Assembly (NCBI GenBank): GCA_900547415.1
Contig: URGS01000002.1
Coordinates: 44,098-108,097, forward strand
DNA from: an uncultured Phascolarctobacterium sp.
GTDB lineage: Bacteria; Bacillota; Negativicutes; Acidaminococcales; Acidaminococcaceae
Length of the DNA stretch: 64,000 nt
Direction of reading: 5' to 3'
The notes below the pieces were generated by a model that was not told where the DNA came from, made no database searches, and saw only the letters and a program-made list of their open reading frames with translations. Positions 24,455 through 32,695 of this stretch are shown piece by piece. The stretch's first letter is position 1, and each line of letters starts with the position of its first letter. The position numbers and the translations under genes were made by a program.

Positions 24455-25840
24455 ATGAAAAAATTATTTTTACTATTACTAAGTGTTTTCTGTATGGATT
24501 TGTCCGCTATTGCCTATGCTGCACCTGTTGAAAAGCTGCGTACTAGCATTAGTCCTGCCAGAGTCCGTGTAGTATTGGACTGCAAATCACCTATTGATTA
24601 TAAGGTGGAAAAAAATGGACTTAAGCTGCAGGTGGAAATGCCCCATAGCAGCGCAAAAAAACAGCAGCTGCAAATCAAGGATACAGCAATAAAAGGTGTT
24701 GATTTAAAACCTCTTGGACGCAATTCCAGCCTTTTGAATATAAATCTGGCCAAGGATTGCCAATATAAGGTTTATCGTCTTACAGGACCTGATCGTCTTG
24801 TAATTGATATTTTCCGCATTAACATTATTGCTCAAACCAAAACATTAGCTAAGGGTGTTACCTACTCCTATCGTCAAGATGAATTTAATGGTAAACAGGT
24901 CCATGCTTTTGTTTTAGCCTTGTCTAAGGATGCAGTTTGTGAGCTGCGTCCCTTCTCAGCAGCAGGTCCATATAATGGCAGAGGCTCTCTGGCTGCTGCT
25001 ACAGTTAGAAGCGGAGCTCTGGCTTCTATTAATACATCTTATTTTGATACAGATGGCTGGGTAATTGGCAGTACTAAGAATAATGGACAGTTTATTAGTA
25101 TGGACTCAACACCTCGCAGCGGTCTAGTTGTTCTTAAGGATGGAAGCAGTATGATTGTCAAGGATTTATCCTATAATGGTACTGTGCATCTGCCGAAAGG
25201 AAAGATATTAAATATTAAGGGTATGAATCGTAGTCGTATTGCTGATGATTTAGTACTTTACAATGAGCATTACGCTCCCAGTACTAAAACCAACAGCTAT
25301 GGCAGAGAAATAAAGATTAAAAATGACAGAGTTGTTGCTGTTTCTACAAAAGGAAATATGACCATTGAGCCTGGTAGCGTTGTTATATCAGGCCATGGCG
25401 TCAATGCGACAGCTCTTGCAGGTGTACGCGTAGGTGACAGAGCCAACGTTCTGGAATCCTTGGGCAATCAAATAGCTGATGGTGCTAAAATGGTCGTAAC
25501 CGGAGGACCAATGCTATTGGAAAATGGCAAGGTTAATGTCCGCAGCAGCGAGGAATATATTCCTGGCGATATTGCCAACGGTCGCGCTCCCCGTACGGCA
25601 GTAGGTGTTAAGCGTGACGGAACTGTACTTTTACTAGTTGTTGATGGACGCAGCTTTTCTTCTTCAGGTATGACCTTAAAGGAGTTAGCCCAATATTTTC
25701 TACGTCTCGGTGCTATAAACGCAGTAAATTTTGATGGCGGAGGCTCTAGTGAGATGGTAGTTAATGGCTCCATCGTCAATAAACCATCTGATGGCAGAGA
25801 AAGAAAAGTAAGTATGGGTTTAGGAGTTTTTCGTAAATAA
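24455..25840 (+). CDS. Secreted AMIN plus phosphodiester glycosidase (NAGPA) domain protein
   Basis: 461 residues. A signal peptide (about 1-22) is followed by an AMIN-like beta-sandwich (residues about 28-125, ending RLVIDIFR), which often binds envelope glycans. Residues about 190-460 form a NAGPA domain: INTSYFDTDGWVIG, GGPMLLENGKV, RAPRTAVGVK, VDGRSF, and the closing NFDGGGSSEMVVNG. NAGPA enzymes cleave sugar-1-phosphate diester caps; the substrate here is unknown. A very short gap follows mreB and its terminator, so it may depend on leaky read-through. Confidence 0.88.
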   Translation: MKKLFLLLLSVFCMDLSAIAYAAPVEKLRTSISPARVRVVLDCKSPIDYKVEKNGLKLQVEMPHSSAKKQQLQIKDTAIKGVDLKPLGRNSSLLNINLAKDCQYKVYRLTGPDRLVIDIFRINIIAQTKTLAKGVTYSYRQDEFNGKQVHAFVLALSKDAVCELRPFSAAGPYNGRGSLAAATVRSGALASINTSYFDTDGWVIGSTKNNGQFISMDSTPRSGLVVLKDGSSMIVKDLSYNGTVHLPKGKILNIKGMNRSRIADDLVLYNEHYAPSTKTNSYGREIKIKNDRVVAVSTKGNMTIEPGSVVISGHGVNATALAGVRVGDRANVLESLGNQIADGAKMVVTGGPMLLENGKVNVRSSEEYIPGDIANGRAPRTAVGVKRDGTVLLLVVDGRSFSSSGMTLKELAQYFLRLGAINAVNFDGGGSSEMVVNGSIVNKPSDGRERKVSMGLGVFRK

Positions 25841-25966
25841 AATTTGACTTTCAGGATGAAGATATGCCTTACAGCAAGAGTTTTATAGCATAATACCTGT
25901 GCTTTTCTCAATAGACTGCTAAATGTGGCTGAAATACCCCTTAAAAGTTACAAATAAGTGAACTGC

Positions 25967-25995
25967 TTGAAAAAAGCATTTTTACGTTGTATAAT
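25967..25995 (+). promoter_or_regulatory. Promoter of the mini lipoyl-like gene
   Basis: TTGAAA (25967-25972), 17-bp spacer, TATAAT (25990-25995). One of the best promoter matches in the window. Confidence 0.75.
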
Positions 25996-26042
25996 TTATT
26001 TTAGAAAAGTGTATAAAGCCTACAAAAAAGGAGGCAGAGAAA

Positions 26043-26345
26043 ATGCGTAAGAAACTTATGTCTATTACAGCTTTAGCTGTCGCCGGCTTATTGAGTGCCT
26101 ATGCACTGGCTTATGCTGCTGTTACAGAACAGCATGCAGTAGTCAGCGGTGTTGTGGCTGCTGATGGTTTGGTTCAGCCCGGTACTATGGTGCAGAAGGG
26201 TGATGTGCTGGTTAGGGTGAATTCTCTTGCTGGTGGCAGTGTTGCTGCAGCTAGAGCATCCGCTGCCGGAAAAATAACTGATGTTTTGGTTCAGCCCGGC
26301 GATAAGATTATAGCTAAACAGGCGGTAGCAAAATTATCTGAGTAA
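26043..26345 (+). CDS. Small exported biotinyl/lipoyl-like (barrel-sandwich) protein
   Basis: 100 residues: a signal peptide (about 1-25, ending AYAA) and one barrel-sandwich hybrid repeat. The pattern VQPGTMVQKGDVLVRV followed by SAAGKITDVLVQPGDKI is what lipoyl domains and HlyD-type adaptors show, yet there is no coiled coil, no transporter partner and no clear MKM-type modified lysine. It is driven by a strong promoter and AAGGAGG site and ends at a terminator, so it is probably abundant. Function unknown; I infer a periplasmic location. Confidence 0.75.
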   Translation: MRKKLMSITALAVAGLLSAYALAYAAVTEQHAVVSGVVAADGLVQPGTMVQKGDVLVRVNSLAGGSVAAARASAAGKITDVLVQPGDKIIAKQAVAKLSE

Positions 26346-26355
26346 ATTTTCGCAG

Positions 26356-26381
26356 CCGGCGTGGTTTTCACGCCGGTTTTT
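26356..26381 (+). terminator. Terminator after the mini lipoyl-like gene
   Basis: Eight-base GC-rich arms CCGGCGTG and CACGCCGG with a five-base loop, then TTTTT. Confidence 0.9.
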
Positions 26382-26401
26382 GCGATATATAGGAGAAGCT
26401 C

Positions 26402-28060
26402 ATGTTTATTAGATTACTTTTTATTTTTTTGATATGTGTTAGTCAGCTTGCTTGGGCGAATGTTCCCATAATGCCTATTAAGGATTTACAGCCTGGTATG
26501 CAGGGTGTGGGCAAGACTGTTATTCAGGGAGATACTATTGAAGAGTTTAATGTGGAAATTTTAGGTGTCAGCGGTACGGAAACCTCTGGATACAGTATTT
26601 TTGTACGACTGTATGGACCGTTGATTGAAAAGACAGGCGGTGTTGCTCAAGGTATGAGCGGCAGTCCTGTTTATGTTGATGGTCGTCTGGTGGGAGCCGT
26701 GGCTTTTGGCAAAACCTTTAATGATCCACACTACTGTTTTTTGACTCCTATTGGCAATATGCTGAAGCTTATTGACGAGCCTGCAGTAAAGCCACATAAT
26801 TGGCTGCCTAAGGGCACGAGTCTGATGGCAGGTGGCTTTACGCCCTTTGGTCTAGAATATCTGCAGGAGAAACTGACACCTCTGGGACTTGATGCTATGG
26901 GTGCAGGCAGTGCAGGCGGTGTAGGCAGCTCCAAGGCATTGGAGCCTGGCAGTGCTGTAGGTGCTGCTATTATGCAAGGCGATTTAACCTTAGGAGCCTT
27001 GGGAACAGTTACTTGGACTGATGCTCAGGGTAAAATTCTGGCTTTTGGTCATCCTTTTATGCAGAGGGGAAACAGTAACTTTTTTATGAATAAGGCATGG
27101 GTTCTTGGCTGTATTCCTAATATGCAAAGCAGCTATAAGGTTGGCAATATTGGCGAAGCCATAGGTACATTTACCCAGGATAGAGCAAGTGGCATTGGCG
27201 GTGCAGTAGGAAAGCTGCCGGAGACAATTCCAGTGCATGTAACATGCAGTGATCTGACTCGCGGTCTTAATAATAGTACGAGAGTTCAGATTATTGATGA
27301 CGAACAGCTGGTACCTGCCATAGTAGATGCTGCTGTAATAAATTCTATTAGCAAGACTGTGGATCGTAATGGCGGTGGAACTGCTAAAATGCATTTTACA
27401 GTTACTGGTGTGGACAGCAATGGCAAGCAGCTGAAGCTGGATAGAGAAAATATGTATTACTCCAATCAGGGGTTATTGAAAAATGTTAATTTGGAGCTTG
27501 TTGAGGCTGTTAATACTCTTATGCAGAATAAGCTGGACAAGGTTAATATTTATTGTATTTCTGTAGAAGCTGAGGTAAGTGAGGAAGTACAGGTTGCAGA
27601 AATTACTAATGCAGTTGTTAAGGAGCGCAAGGTAAAGGCTGGAGCCAAGGTTCCTGTTTCTGTTATAATGAAGCCCTATAGGGGCAAGGAATTTACTGAG
27701 ACAGTTTATTTTGCGGTTCCCAAGGACCATCCCGGTGGTCAGCTGGTGCTCAATGTTCGTGGCGGCAGCAGCATGGCGTGGATTATCAATACTCTGCGTA
27801 AGCAAAAAGAAGAAGGATTACCTGCTGCACAAAAGCAGGAGCAGCGCCGCAGTCTGGCGGATTACGTCAAGAGTGTTAATGATGCTGACAAAAATAATGA
27901 GCTGATTATTGATATTGCAGCCTTGCCTATGAAGCCTGCTGAAATGGCCAATGATGCTGGTTTGGCAGGACTGCTTCAGGGCTCTCCTTTTAAACAGAAA
28001 TATCCCTATGATTTTATAATTGATGGAGAATGCGAAATTGCTCTTCAAGTAGAAAAATAA
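26402..28060 (+). CDS. SpoIVB S55 peptidase-like exported protein
   Basis: 552 residues with a signal peptide (about 1-19). The S55 signature GGVAQGMSGSPVYVDGRLVGAV places a candidate nucleophile at Ser86, and LAFGHPF carries a candidate His217. In sporulation SpoIVB the His motif comes before the Ser motif, so the order here is reversed, and no PDZ domain is seen. A long C-terminal region with beta-rich sequence follows. Homologues with this order occur in non-sporulating bacteria, so a link to spores is not implied. It lies just upstream of the mla operon. Proteolytic activity is inferred only. Confidence 0.8.
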   Translation: MFIRLLFIFLICVSQLAWANVPIMPIKDLQPGMQGVGKTVIQGDTIEEFNVEILGVSGTETSGYSIFVRLYGPLIEKTGGVAQGMSGSPVYVDGRLVGAVAFGKTFNDPHYCFLTPIGNMLKLIDEPAVKPHNWLPKGTSLMAGGFTPFGLEYLQEKLTPLGLDAMGAGSAGGVGSSKALEPGSAVGAAIMQGDLTLGALGTVTWTDAQGKILAFGHPFMQRGNSNFFMNKAWVLGCIPNMQSSYKVGNIGEAIGTFTQDRASGIGGAVGKLPETIPVHVTCSDLTRGLNNSTRVQIIDDEQLVPAIVDAAVINSISKTVDRNGGGTAKMHFTVTGVDSNGKQLKLDRENMYYSNQGLLKNVNLELVEAVNTLMQNKLDKVNIYCISVEAEVSEEVQVAEITNAVVKERKVKAGAKVPVSVIMKPYRGKEFTETVYFAVPKDHPGGQLVLNVRGGSSMAWIINTLRKQKEEGLPAAQKQEQRRSLADYVKSVNDADKNNELIIDIAALPMKPAEMANDAGLAGLLQGSPFKQKYPYDFIIDGECEIALQVEK

Positions 28061-28126
28061 GTAAACTTGTAAAATTTTTATGATGTCAGCAATTTGACAT
28101 AATTTTGGTTTATAATAAATAAAAAA

Positions 28127-28138
28127 GACTGGTCAGTC
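28127..28138. promoter_or_regulatory. Palindromic operator candidate before the mla operon
   Basis: GACTGGTCAGTC is a near-perfect dyad (GACTG and CAGTC arms). It lies just downstream of a TATAAT (28111-28116); a TTGACA at 28094 is too close to act as its -35. A closely related GACTGATTAGTC stands before tolC. Confidence 0.5.
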
Positions 28139-28166
28139 AGTTGCTGGCCTTGAATAAGGATATGCT

Positions 28167-28937
28167 ATGGTAAATAAGCTTTGTGGTTTTCTCGGAAATA
28201 GAATACTTAATTTTACTGCAGCCAGTGGTCGCATTACCCTATTGTTCTTAGCAACCATGAAAAGGCTAAGGGATGCTGATTGGCGCGAGGTTATCAGGCA
28301 GATGGCGCTTTTAGGCGCTGACAGCCTGCCTATCGTGCTAATGACTATTCTGTGTACTGGTATGGTTTTTTCCATTCAGACGGCTAAGGAATTTGTGGAG
28401 CTTGGTGCTGCTTCTACTGTAGGTGGTATTGTGGCTATTGCTATGGGGCGTGAGCTTGTACCTGTTTTAACAGGTGTTGTAGTGGCAGGACGTATTGGTG
28501 CAGCTATTGCAGCTGAGCTTGGTACGATGAAGGTTACGGAGCAGATTGATGCCTTAAAGGTTATGGCTGCAAATCCCGTCAGCTTCTTAGTCGTACCTCG
28601 CTTTATTGCTATTGTATTGATGATGCCACTGCTGATAGTTTGTGCCAACCTGATCGGTAATATTGGCGGATGGTTTGTTGCTCACTATTATGCAGGGATT
28701 GGCAGCTTTACTTACACTAATTCTATCCAGACCTATGCGGAATTTTATGATATCTTTGGCGGTATGGTTAAAGGTTCCTTTTTTGGTGCCATAATTTCCA
28801 TAGTTGGTTGCTATAAGGGACTTAATGCCCCCAATGGTGCGGAGGGTGTAGGTTTGGCTACAACGGCTTCCGTAGTATTATCCATTATCTTGATTTTCAT
28901 AGCTAATTACTTTTTGTCCATTGTATTATATGTATAA
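28167..28937 (+). CDS. mlaE: MlaE family ABC permease (phospholipid trafficking)
   Basis: 256 residues with five or six membrane segments and the MlaE/YrbE signatures MGRELVPVLTGVVVAGRIGAAIAAELGTMKVTEQIDAL. This is the inner-membrane subunit that, with the ATPase MlaF and an MCE protein, moves phospholipids between the membranes. It is the first gene of a compact mlaE-mlaF-mlaD unit; mlaF starts about 15 bases later. Confidence 0.95.
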   Translation: MVNKLCGFLGNRILNFTAASGRITLLFLATMKRLRDADWREVIRQMALLGADSLPIVLMTILCTGMVFSIQTAKEFVELGAASTVGGIVAIAMGRELVPVLTGVVVAGRIGAAIAAELGTMKVTEQIDALKVMAANPVSFLVVPRFIAIVLMMPLLIVCANLIGNIGGWFVAHYYAGIGSFTYTNSIQTYAEFYDIFGGMVKGSFFGAIISIVGCYKGLNAPNGAEGVGLATTASVVLSIILIFIANYFLSIVLYV

Positions 28938-28952
28938 GGAGCTGGCAAAGTG

Positions 28953-29717
28953 ATGGAGAATAAGGGAATTATCAGCGTCCGCCAGCTAAAAATAGCTTTT
29001 GGACCTAAAGAGGTTTTAAGCAGTGTAGACTTTGATGTTTTTCAAGGTGAGACCTTGGCTATTATAGGACCTTCTGGCTCTGGCAAGAGTACGATAATGA
29101 AGGTACTGACAGGACTGCTGCCTCCTACTGCAGGAAGTGTCGTTATCGATAGTCAGGAAACTTGCTCCTTTTCAGAGGAGCAGTGGGACGAGCTGCGTAA
29201 GGAAATGGGTGTTGTTTTTCAATATTCAGCTCTCTTTGATTTTCTCGATGTAGGCGAAAATGTTGCCTTTGGTTTACGGCGTTACTTTAATTTGACTGAG
29301 GAAGAAATAGTCAGCAAGGTTGCGAGCCTTTTAGATATGGTAGGCATGCCTGGAACAGAGCGTATGATGCCATCTGAGCTCTCCGGCGGTATGAAAAAGC
29401 GTGTTGGCTTGGCTAGAGCTTTGGCTATGCAGCCACAATTCATATTTTATGATGAGCCTACATCTGGTTTGGATCCTGTCATGACAATGACAATTAGCCG
29501 TTTGATTCGTAAAACTCAGGAGTTGGGAATTACATCTATCTTGATTACTCACGATATGGAGTCAGCCTTTTATGCAGCTGACCGTATCGCAATGCTATAT
29601 AAGGGCAAGATTGTGCAGGCAGGCACAGTTGCCGAAATCAAAAACAGCGAAAATCCTATAGTAAAGTCCTTTATTAACGGATTAGAGCTGAAAGAGGAGG
29701 ATGCAGCAGATGAATAG
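28953..29717 (+). CDS. mlaF: MlaF family ABC transporter ATP-binding protein
   Basis: About 254 residues. Walker A is GPSGSGKST near residue 38, the signature is LSGGMKKRVGLARAL near 147, Walker B ends FYDEPTSGLDP, and the switch His is in LITHDM. It powers the MlaE permease. The ATG at 28953 is preferred to the GTG immediately before it. Its 3' end overlaps the mlaD start by eight bases, indicating translational coupling. Confidence 0.95.
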   Translation: MENKGIISVRQLKIAFGPKEVLSSVDFDVFQGETLAIIGPSGSGKSTIMKVLTGLLPPTAGSVVIDSQETCSFSEEQWDELRKEMGVVFQYSALFDFLDVGENVAFGLRRYFNLTEEEIVSKVASLLDMVGMPGTERMMPSELSGGMKKRVGLARALAMQPQFIFYDEPTSGLDPVMTMTISRLIRKTQELGITSILITHDMESAFYAADRIAMLYKGKIVQAGTVAEIKNSENPIVKSFINGLELKEEDAADE

Positions 29718-30978
29718 CAGTGAGGTTAGGGTTGGTGCATTTGCGTTAGGCAGCGCTGCTGTTCTGGCGGGCATTATTACCTTTATGGGAGCCTTTTCCT
29801 TTGGCAGCAGCGGCTACCAGCTGAATATAAATTATCCTAGTGTTAATGGCCTTATGCAGGGACATGTCGTGCGTTATGCAGGTGTTCAGGTTGGTGCGGT
29901 TAAGGGGATTACAGTAGAAAAGGATAAGGTGTCCGTACTGGTAGAAATTAATGATGATATTAAAATTCCTCAAGGTGCGACCTTTACCATAGGTGCTGAT
30001 GGTATTATGGGTGAAAAATTTGTCAATGTTATTCCGCCTCAGCAATTTGGTAATGGTTATATTACTGAGGGTGCTACTATAAATGGCATATCCGGCGGCG
30101 GTATGGACGAATTCTTTGCTAATTCAGGTGAATTGCTGAAACGTCTGGAGAATATTGCCATTGCTTTTGAGAATATTTTTGGTGATCCAGAGGTTCAGAC
30201 AGCTATGCGCAGCGGTTTTAAGAGTATGGGCGGCGTTATGGATAACATGAACACCTTCACTAAGGTTATGGCAGATGTTGCTATTGAAAACCAGGCTCAG
30301 CTTAATGAGATGGTAAGGAGTATGAGCGAATTAAGTAAGCGCATGAACAGTACTGCGCAGCACTTAGAAAGCATTATGAGCAATGTTGATAATAATGGTG
30401 CTACGGGCAGAAATATAGCAGCTATGGCACAGAACCTTGCCGATACCAGCCAGCGTATGGAAAATATTGTTCAGGTGCTGGAAACAGTAGCTCAGGATCC
30501 TGAAACAAGCAAGGCTATTAAGGAAACCTTAAGCAATGTCCGTGACACCAGTGCCAGTGCAAAAAAGATTCTTGGTACTGTTGCTGACGCAGAGGTTTCT
30601 GCTGATGTAAGCCACAGTGCGAAAGGCAGCGATTGGCGTACTAATATGGGAGTTACCCTGCGTCCCTCTGAAGATGGCTATCTGTATATGGGGGCCTATG
30701 ATATGGGTGATAAAAACCGCTTTGACTTTATTGCCGGTAAAAACTTTGGTGCTGCTGGTTTAAGTGCAGGGGCTATGCAGGGAGATTTTGGTGTAGGCCT
30801 TGATGTAAACGTTGGACCAAGCTTTAAGGTGTACTCTCAGGTTTATGATTTTGATGATACCAAGGTACGTGTTGGCGGCGAGCTGAAGCTGCAGGACAAC
30901 CTTTCATTGTATGGCGAAACCATGGACGTCAAGGGAGATAAATCCGATACCTATGTAGGCGTGCGTTCACGCTTCTAG
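29710..30978 (+). CDS. mlaD: MlaD-type MCE protein with a C-terminal outer-membrane barrel
   Basis: About 422 residues. One N-terminal membrane helix (about 10-28), an MCE domain (about 35-115, VNGLMQGHVVRYAGVQVGAVKGI), a long helical region (about 135-295), then from about residue 306 alternating strands ending VGVRSRF. A terminal Phe and strand pattern fit an outer-membrane beta-barrel. Such an inner-to-outer-membrane bridge is known for the Mla system of Veillonella. Proteobacterial MlaD lacks the barrel, and no mlaA, mlaB or mlaC lies here. The ATG at 29710 fits GAGGAGG at 29694-29700 better than that at 29701. Confidence 0.9.
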   Translation: MNSSEVRVGAFALGSAAVLAGIITFMGAFSFGSSGYQLNINYPSVNGLMQGHVVRYAGVQVGAVKGITVEKDKVSVLVEINDDIKIPQGATFTIGADGIMGEKFVNVIPPQQFGNGYITEGATINGISGGGMDEFFANSGELLKRLENIAIAFENIFGDPEVQTAMRSGFKSMGGVMDNMNTFTKVMADVAIENQAQLNEMVRSMSELSKRMNSTAQHLESIMSNVDNNGATGRNIAAMAQNLADTSQRMENIVQVLETVAQDPETSKAIKETLSNVRDTSASAKKILGTVADAEVSADVSHSAKGSDWRTNMGVTLRPSEDGYLYMGAYDMGDKNRFDFIAGKNFGAAGLSAGAMQGDFGVGLDVNVGPSFKVYSQVYDFDDTKVRVGGELKLQDNLSLYGETMDVKGDKSDTYVGVRSRF

Positions 30979-30987
30979 ATAAATTTT

Positions 30988-31018
30988 ATTTGACTTTTTT
31001 TTAGAAAATCAATATAAT
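30988..31018 (+). promoter_or_regulatory. Promoter-like sequence of tolC
   Basis: TATAAT at 31013-31018, with TTGACT roughly 19 bp upstream across a T-run. The spacing is slightly long. Confidence 0.45.
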
Positions 31019-31027
31019 TCTGTTATA

Positions 31028-31043
31028 CTGACTGATTAGTCAG
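31028..31043. promoter_or_regulatory. Palindromic operator candidate before tolC
   Basis: CTGACTGATTAGTCAG: six-base perfect arms around GATT. Its core GACTGATTAGTC differs from the dyad before mlaE at only two central positions. Placed about ten bases after the -10, ideal for repression by a TetR-type dimer. Confidence 0.55.
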
Positions 31044-31063
31044 ATTTGAATGGAGGTTTAAAA

Positions 31064-32500
31064 ATGTCTAGAAATAAATTAAGCAGACGTCTTTTGATGC
31101 TGTCTGCAGCTCTGACTTTGGCAATGAGCCAGACTGCTTTTGCCGGAGAAACTGTAGAGCTGAATTTGCAGGAAGCAATGGAGCGTGCTTTCAATACAAA
31201 TCCCGCTATCAACATCGCTGGTTATAATGTAAAATCTGCTAAGGCTAGTTTAGATGCAGCACGCAGCAGCCATTTGCTGAGCATTACAGCACAGCATCAA
31301 TCTCAGCGTGGTGGTGCTGATGATGAGCGTTTACAACAAAAATATAATCCTGTAGATAATAGGTTTGAACCAGTAATGACTAAAGGGATTGGCAATCAAC
31401 ATTCTAACAGCTTAACCGCTAGTCTGCCCATTTACACTGGCGGCGAAATTCGCGGTACCGTTCGTAGAGCTAAAGCTAATTACAATTCTGTTTTAGAGGG
31501 CAAGCAAAAGGCCTATAATGATATGCGTGCTACTGTTACTAATGGCTACTGCGATTTGCTGCAGGCTGGCAATATGCAGCAGCTGGGCCGTGAATCCGTA
31601 CAGCGTCTGGAAGACCATCTGAAGAACGTACAGGCTCAATATGAAGTTGGCGTAGTTGCTAAGGTTGACGTACTGCGCAGCCAGGTGGAGCTGTCCAACG
31701 CTAAACAAAGTCTGATTCAGGCTGAGAATGCTTATCAGGTTGCAGAAGCAAATCTGAACCGTATTGTTGGCTTGCCAATGGATACAACCTTGAAGCTGGA
31801 CAATATTCTGACCTACAGTGAATATGCTGAGGATATGGCTTATTGTCTTGATTATGCTTCTCAATACCGCCCTGAGCTGGAGCAGGCTCGCCAAGGCGTA
31901 GAGGCTGCTAAAGGTGCGCTGATGGTTGCCCGCAGTGGCTATATGCCTAAGATTGCTGCTAGCGCTACTCAAAACTGGAGTGATACCAACTGGCCTGGTG
32001 ATGAGAACGGCGAATGGGGTGTAGGTGTGTCCGTATCCATGAATGTTTTTGACTCTGGTGTAACCTGGAGCAAAATCAATGGTGCTAAGGCAGACCTTGC
32101 TGTCGCAGAGGAAACCTATCGCGATACTGTAGATGCAGTAAATCTGGATGTACGCAACTGCTATCTGAATTTGCGTGAAGCTGAAAAGCGTATTGGCACT
32201 ACCGAAACTGCTGTTTCTCAGGCAGAAGAGGATTACCGTATTGCCCAGGTACGCTACATGGCTGGCGTAGGTACCAACACTGATGTTCTGGATGCTCAGG
32301 TAGCACTGACTCAGGCTAAGACCAACTATCTGCAGGCTATGTATGACTACAACACTTCTAAGACAGATTTGGAAAATGCTATGGGCGTTCCCATGATGTT
32401 CCCTACAAAGGTTACTGTAGAGCCTCAAAAGGAAGCTCTTGCTAAGGCTGAGGCAGAAGTTAACAACACTGCAGAGGCAGAAGAACAAGCTGCTGAATAA
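31064..32500 (+). CDS. tolC: TolC family outer-membrane efflux protein
   Basis: About 478 residues with a signal peptide (about 1-28, ending AFA) and two OEP repeats: LNLQEAMERAFNTNPAINIAGYNVKSAKA in the first and YRPELEQARQGVEAAKGALMVARSGYMPKI in the second, both followed by long heptad-rich helices. Trimers form an outer-membrane channel with a periplasmic helical tunnel. The ATG at 31064 is correctly spaced from GGAGGT; an in-frame TTG at 31046 would include that site. No inner-membrane pump genes adjoin it; a terminator follows. Confidence 0.93.
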   Translation: MSRNKLSRRLLMLSAALTLAMSQTAFAGETVELNLQEAMERAFNTNPAINIAGYNVKSAKASLDAARSSHLLSITAQHQSQRGGADDERLQQKYNPVDNRFEPVMTKGIGNQHSNSLTASLPIYTGGEIRGTVRRAKANYNSVLEGKQKAYNDMRATVTNGYCDLLQAGNMQQLGRESVQRLEDHLKNVQAQYEVGVVAKVDVLRSQVELSNAKQSLIQAENAYQVAEANLNRIVGLPMDTTLKLDNILTYSEYAEDMAYCLDYASQYRPELEQARQGVEAAKGALMVARSGYMPKIAASATQNWSDTNWPGDENGEWGVGVSVSMNVFDSGVTWSKINGAKADLAVAEETYRDTVDAVNLDVRNCYLNLREAEKRIGTTETAVSQAEEDYRIAQVRYMAGVGTNTDVLDAQVALTQAKTNYLQAMYDYNTSKTDLENAMGVPMMFPTKVTVEPQKEALAKAEAEVNNTAEAEEQAAE

Positions 32501-32517
32501 TCTATATTGTAATTGAG

Positions 32518-32552
32518 GGCTGTATCAGCATTGGCTGATGCAGCCTTTATTT
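32518..32552 (+). terminator. Terminator after tolC
   Basis: Twelve-base arms (32518-32529 and 32534-32545, one G-U pair) around ATTG, then a T-rich run. Confidence 0.85.
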
Positions 32553-32695
32553 ATGCCTATGGAAGATTATGTCAGTATTGTAATAAAATTGTGAATTAGT
32601 TACAAATGAAAGGAAGTTTTTACTTTGTGTCGAAAGAATATAAGTCAAAGTGTTTTTGTTAACTAATTTTCATGATTGTTTATGGTGGAGAGCTT

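Noticed and set aside
26402..28060. Evidence for sporulation from the SpoIVB-like domain
   Set aside because: Motif order differs from sporulation SpoIVB, the PDZ domain is missing, and no other sporulation genes are present.
28094..28116. TTGACA plus TATAAT as a standard promoter of mlaE
   Set aside because: The spacer is only 11 bp, too short; only the -10 is kept as a candidate.
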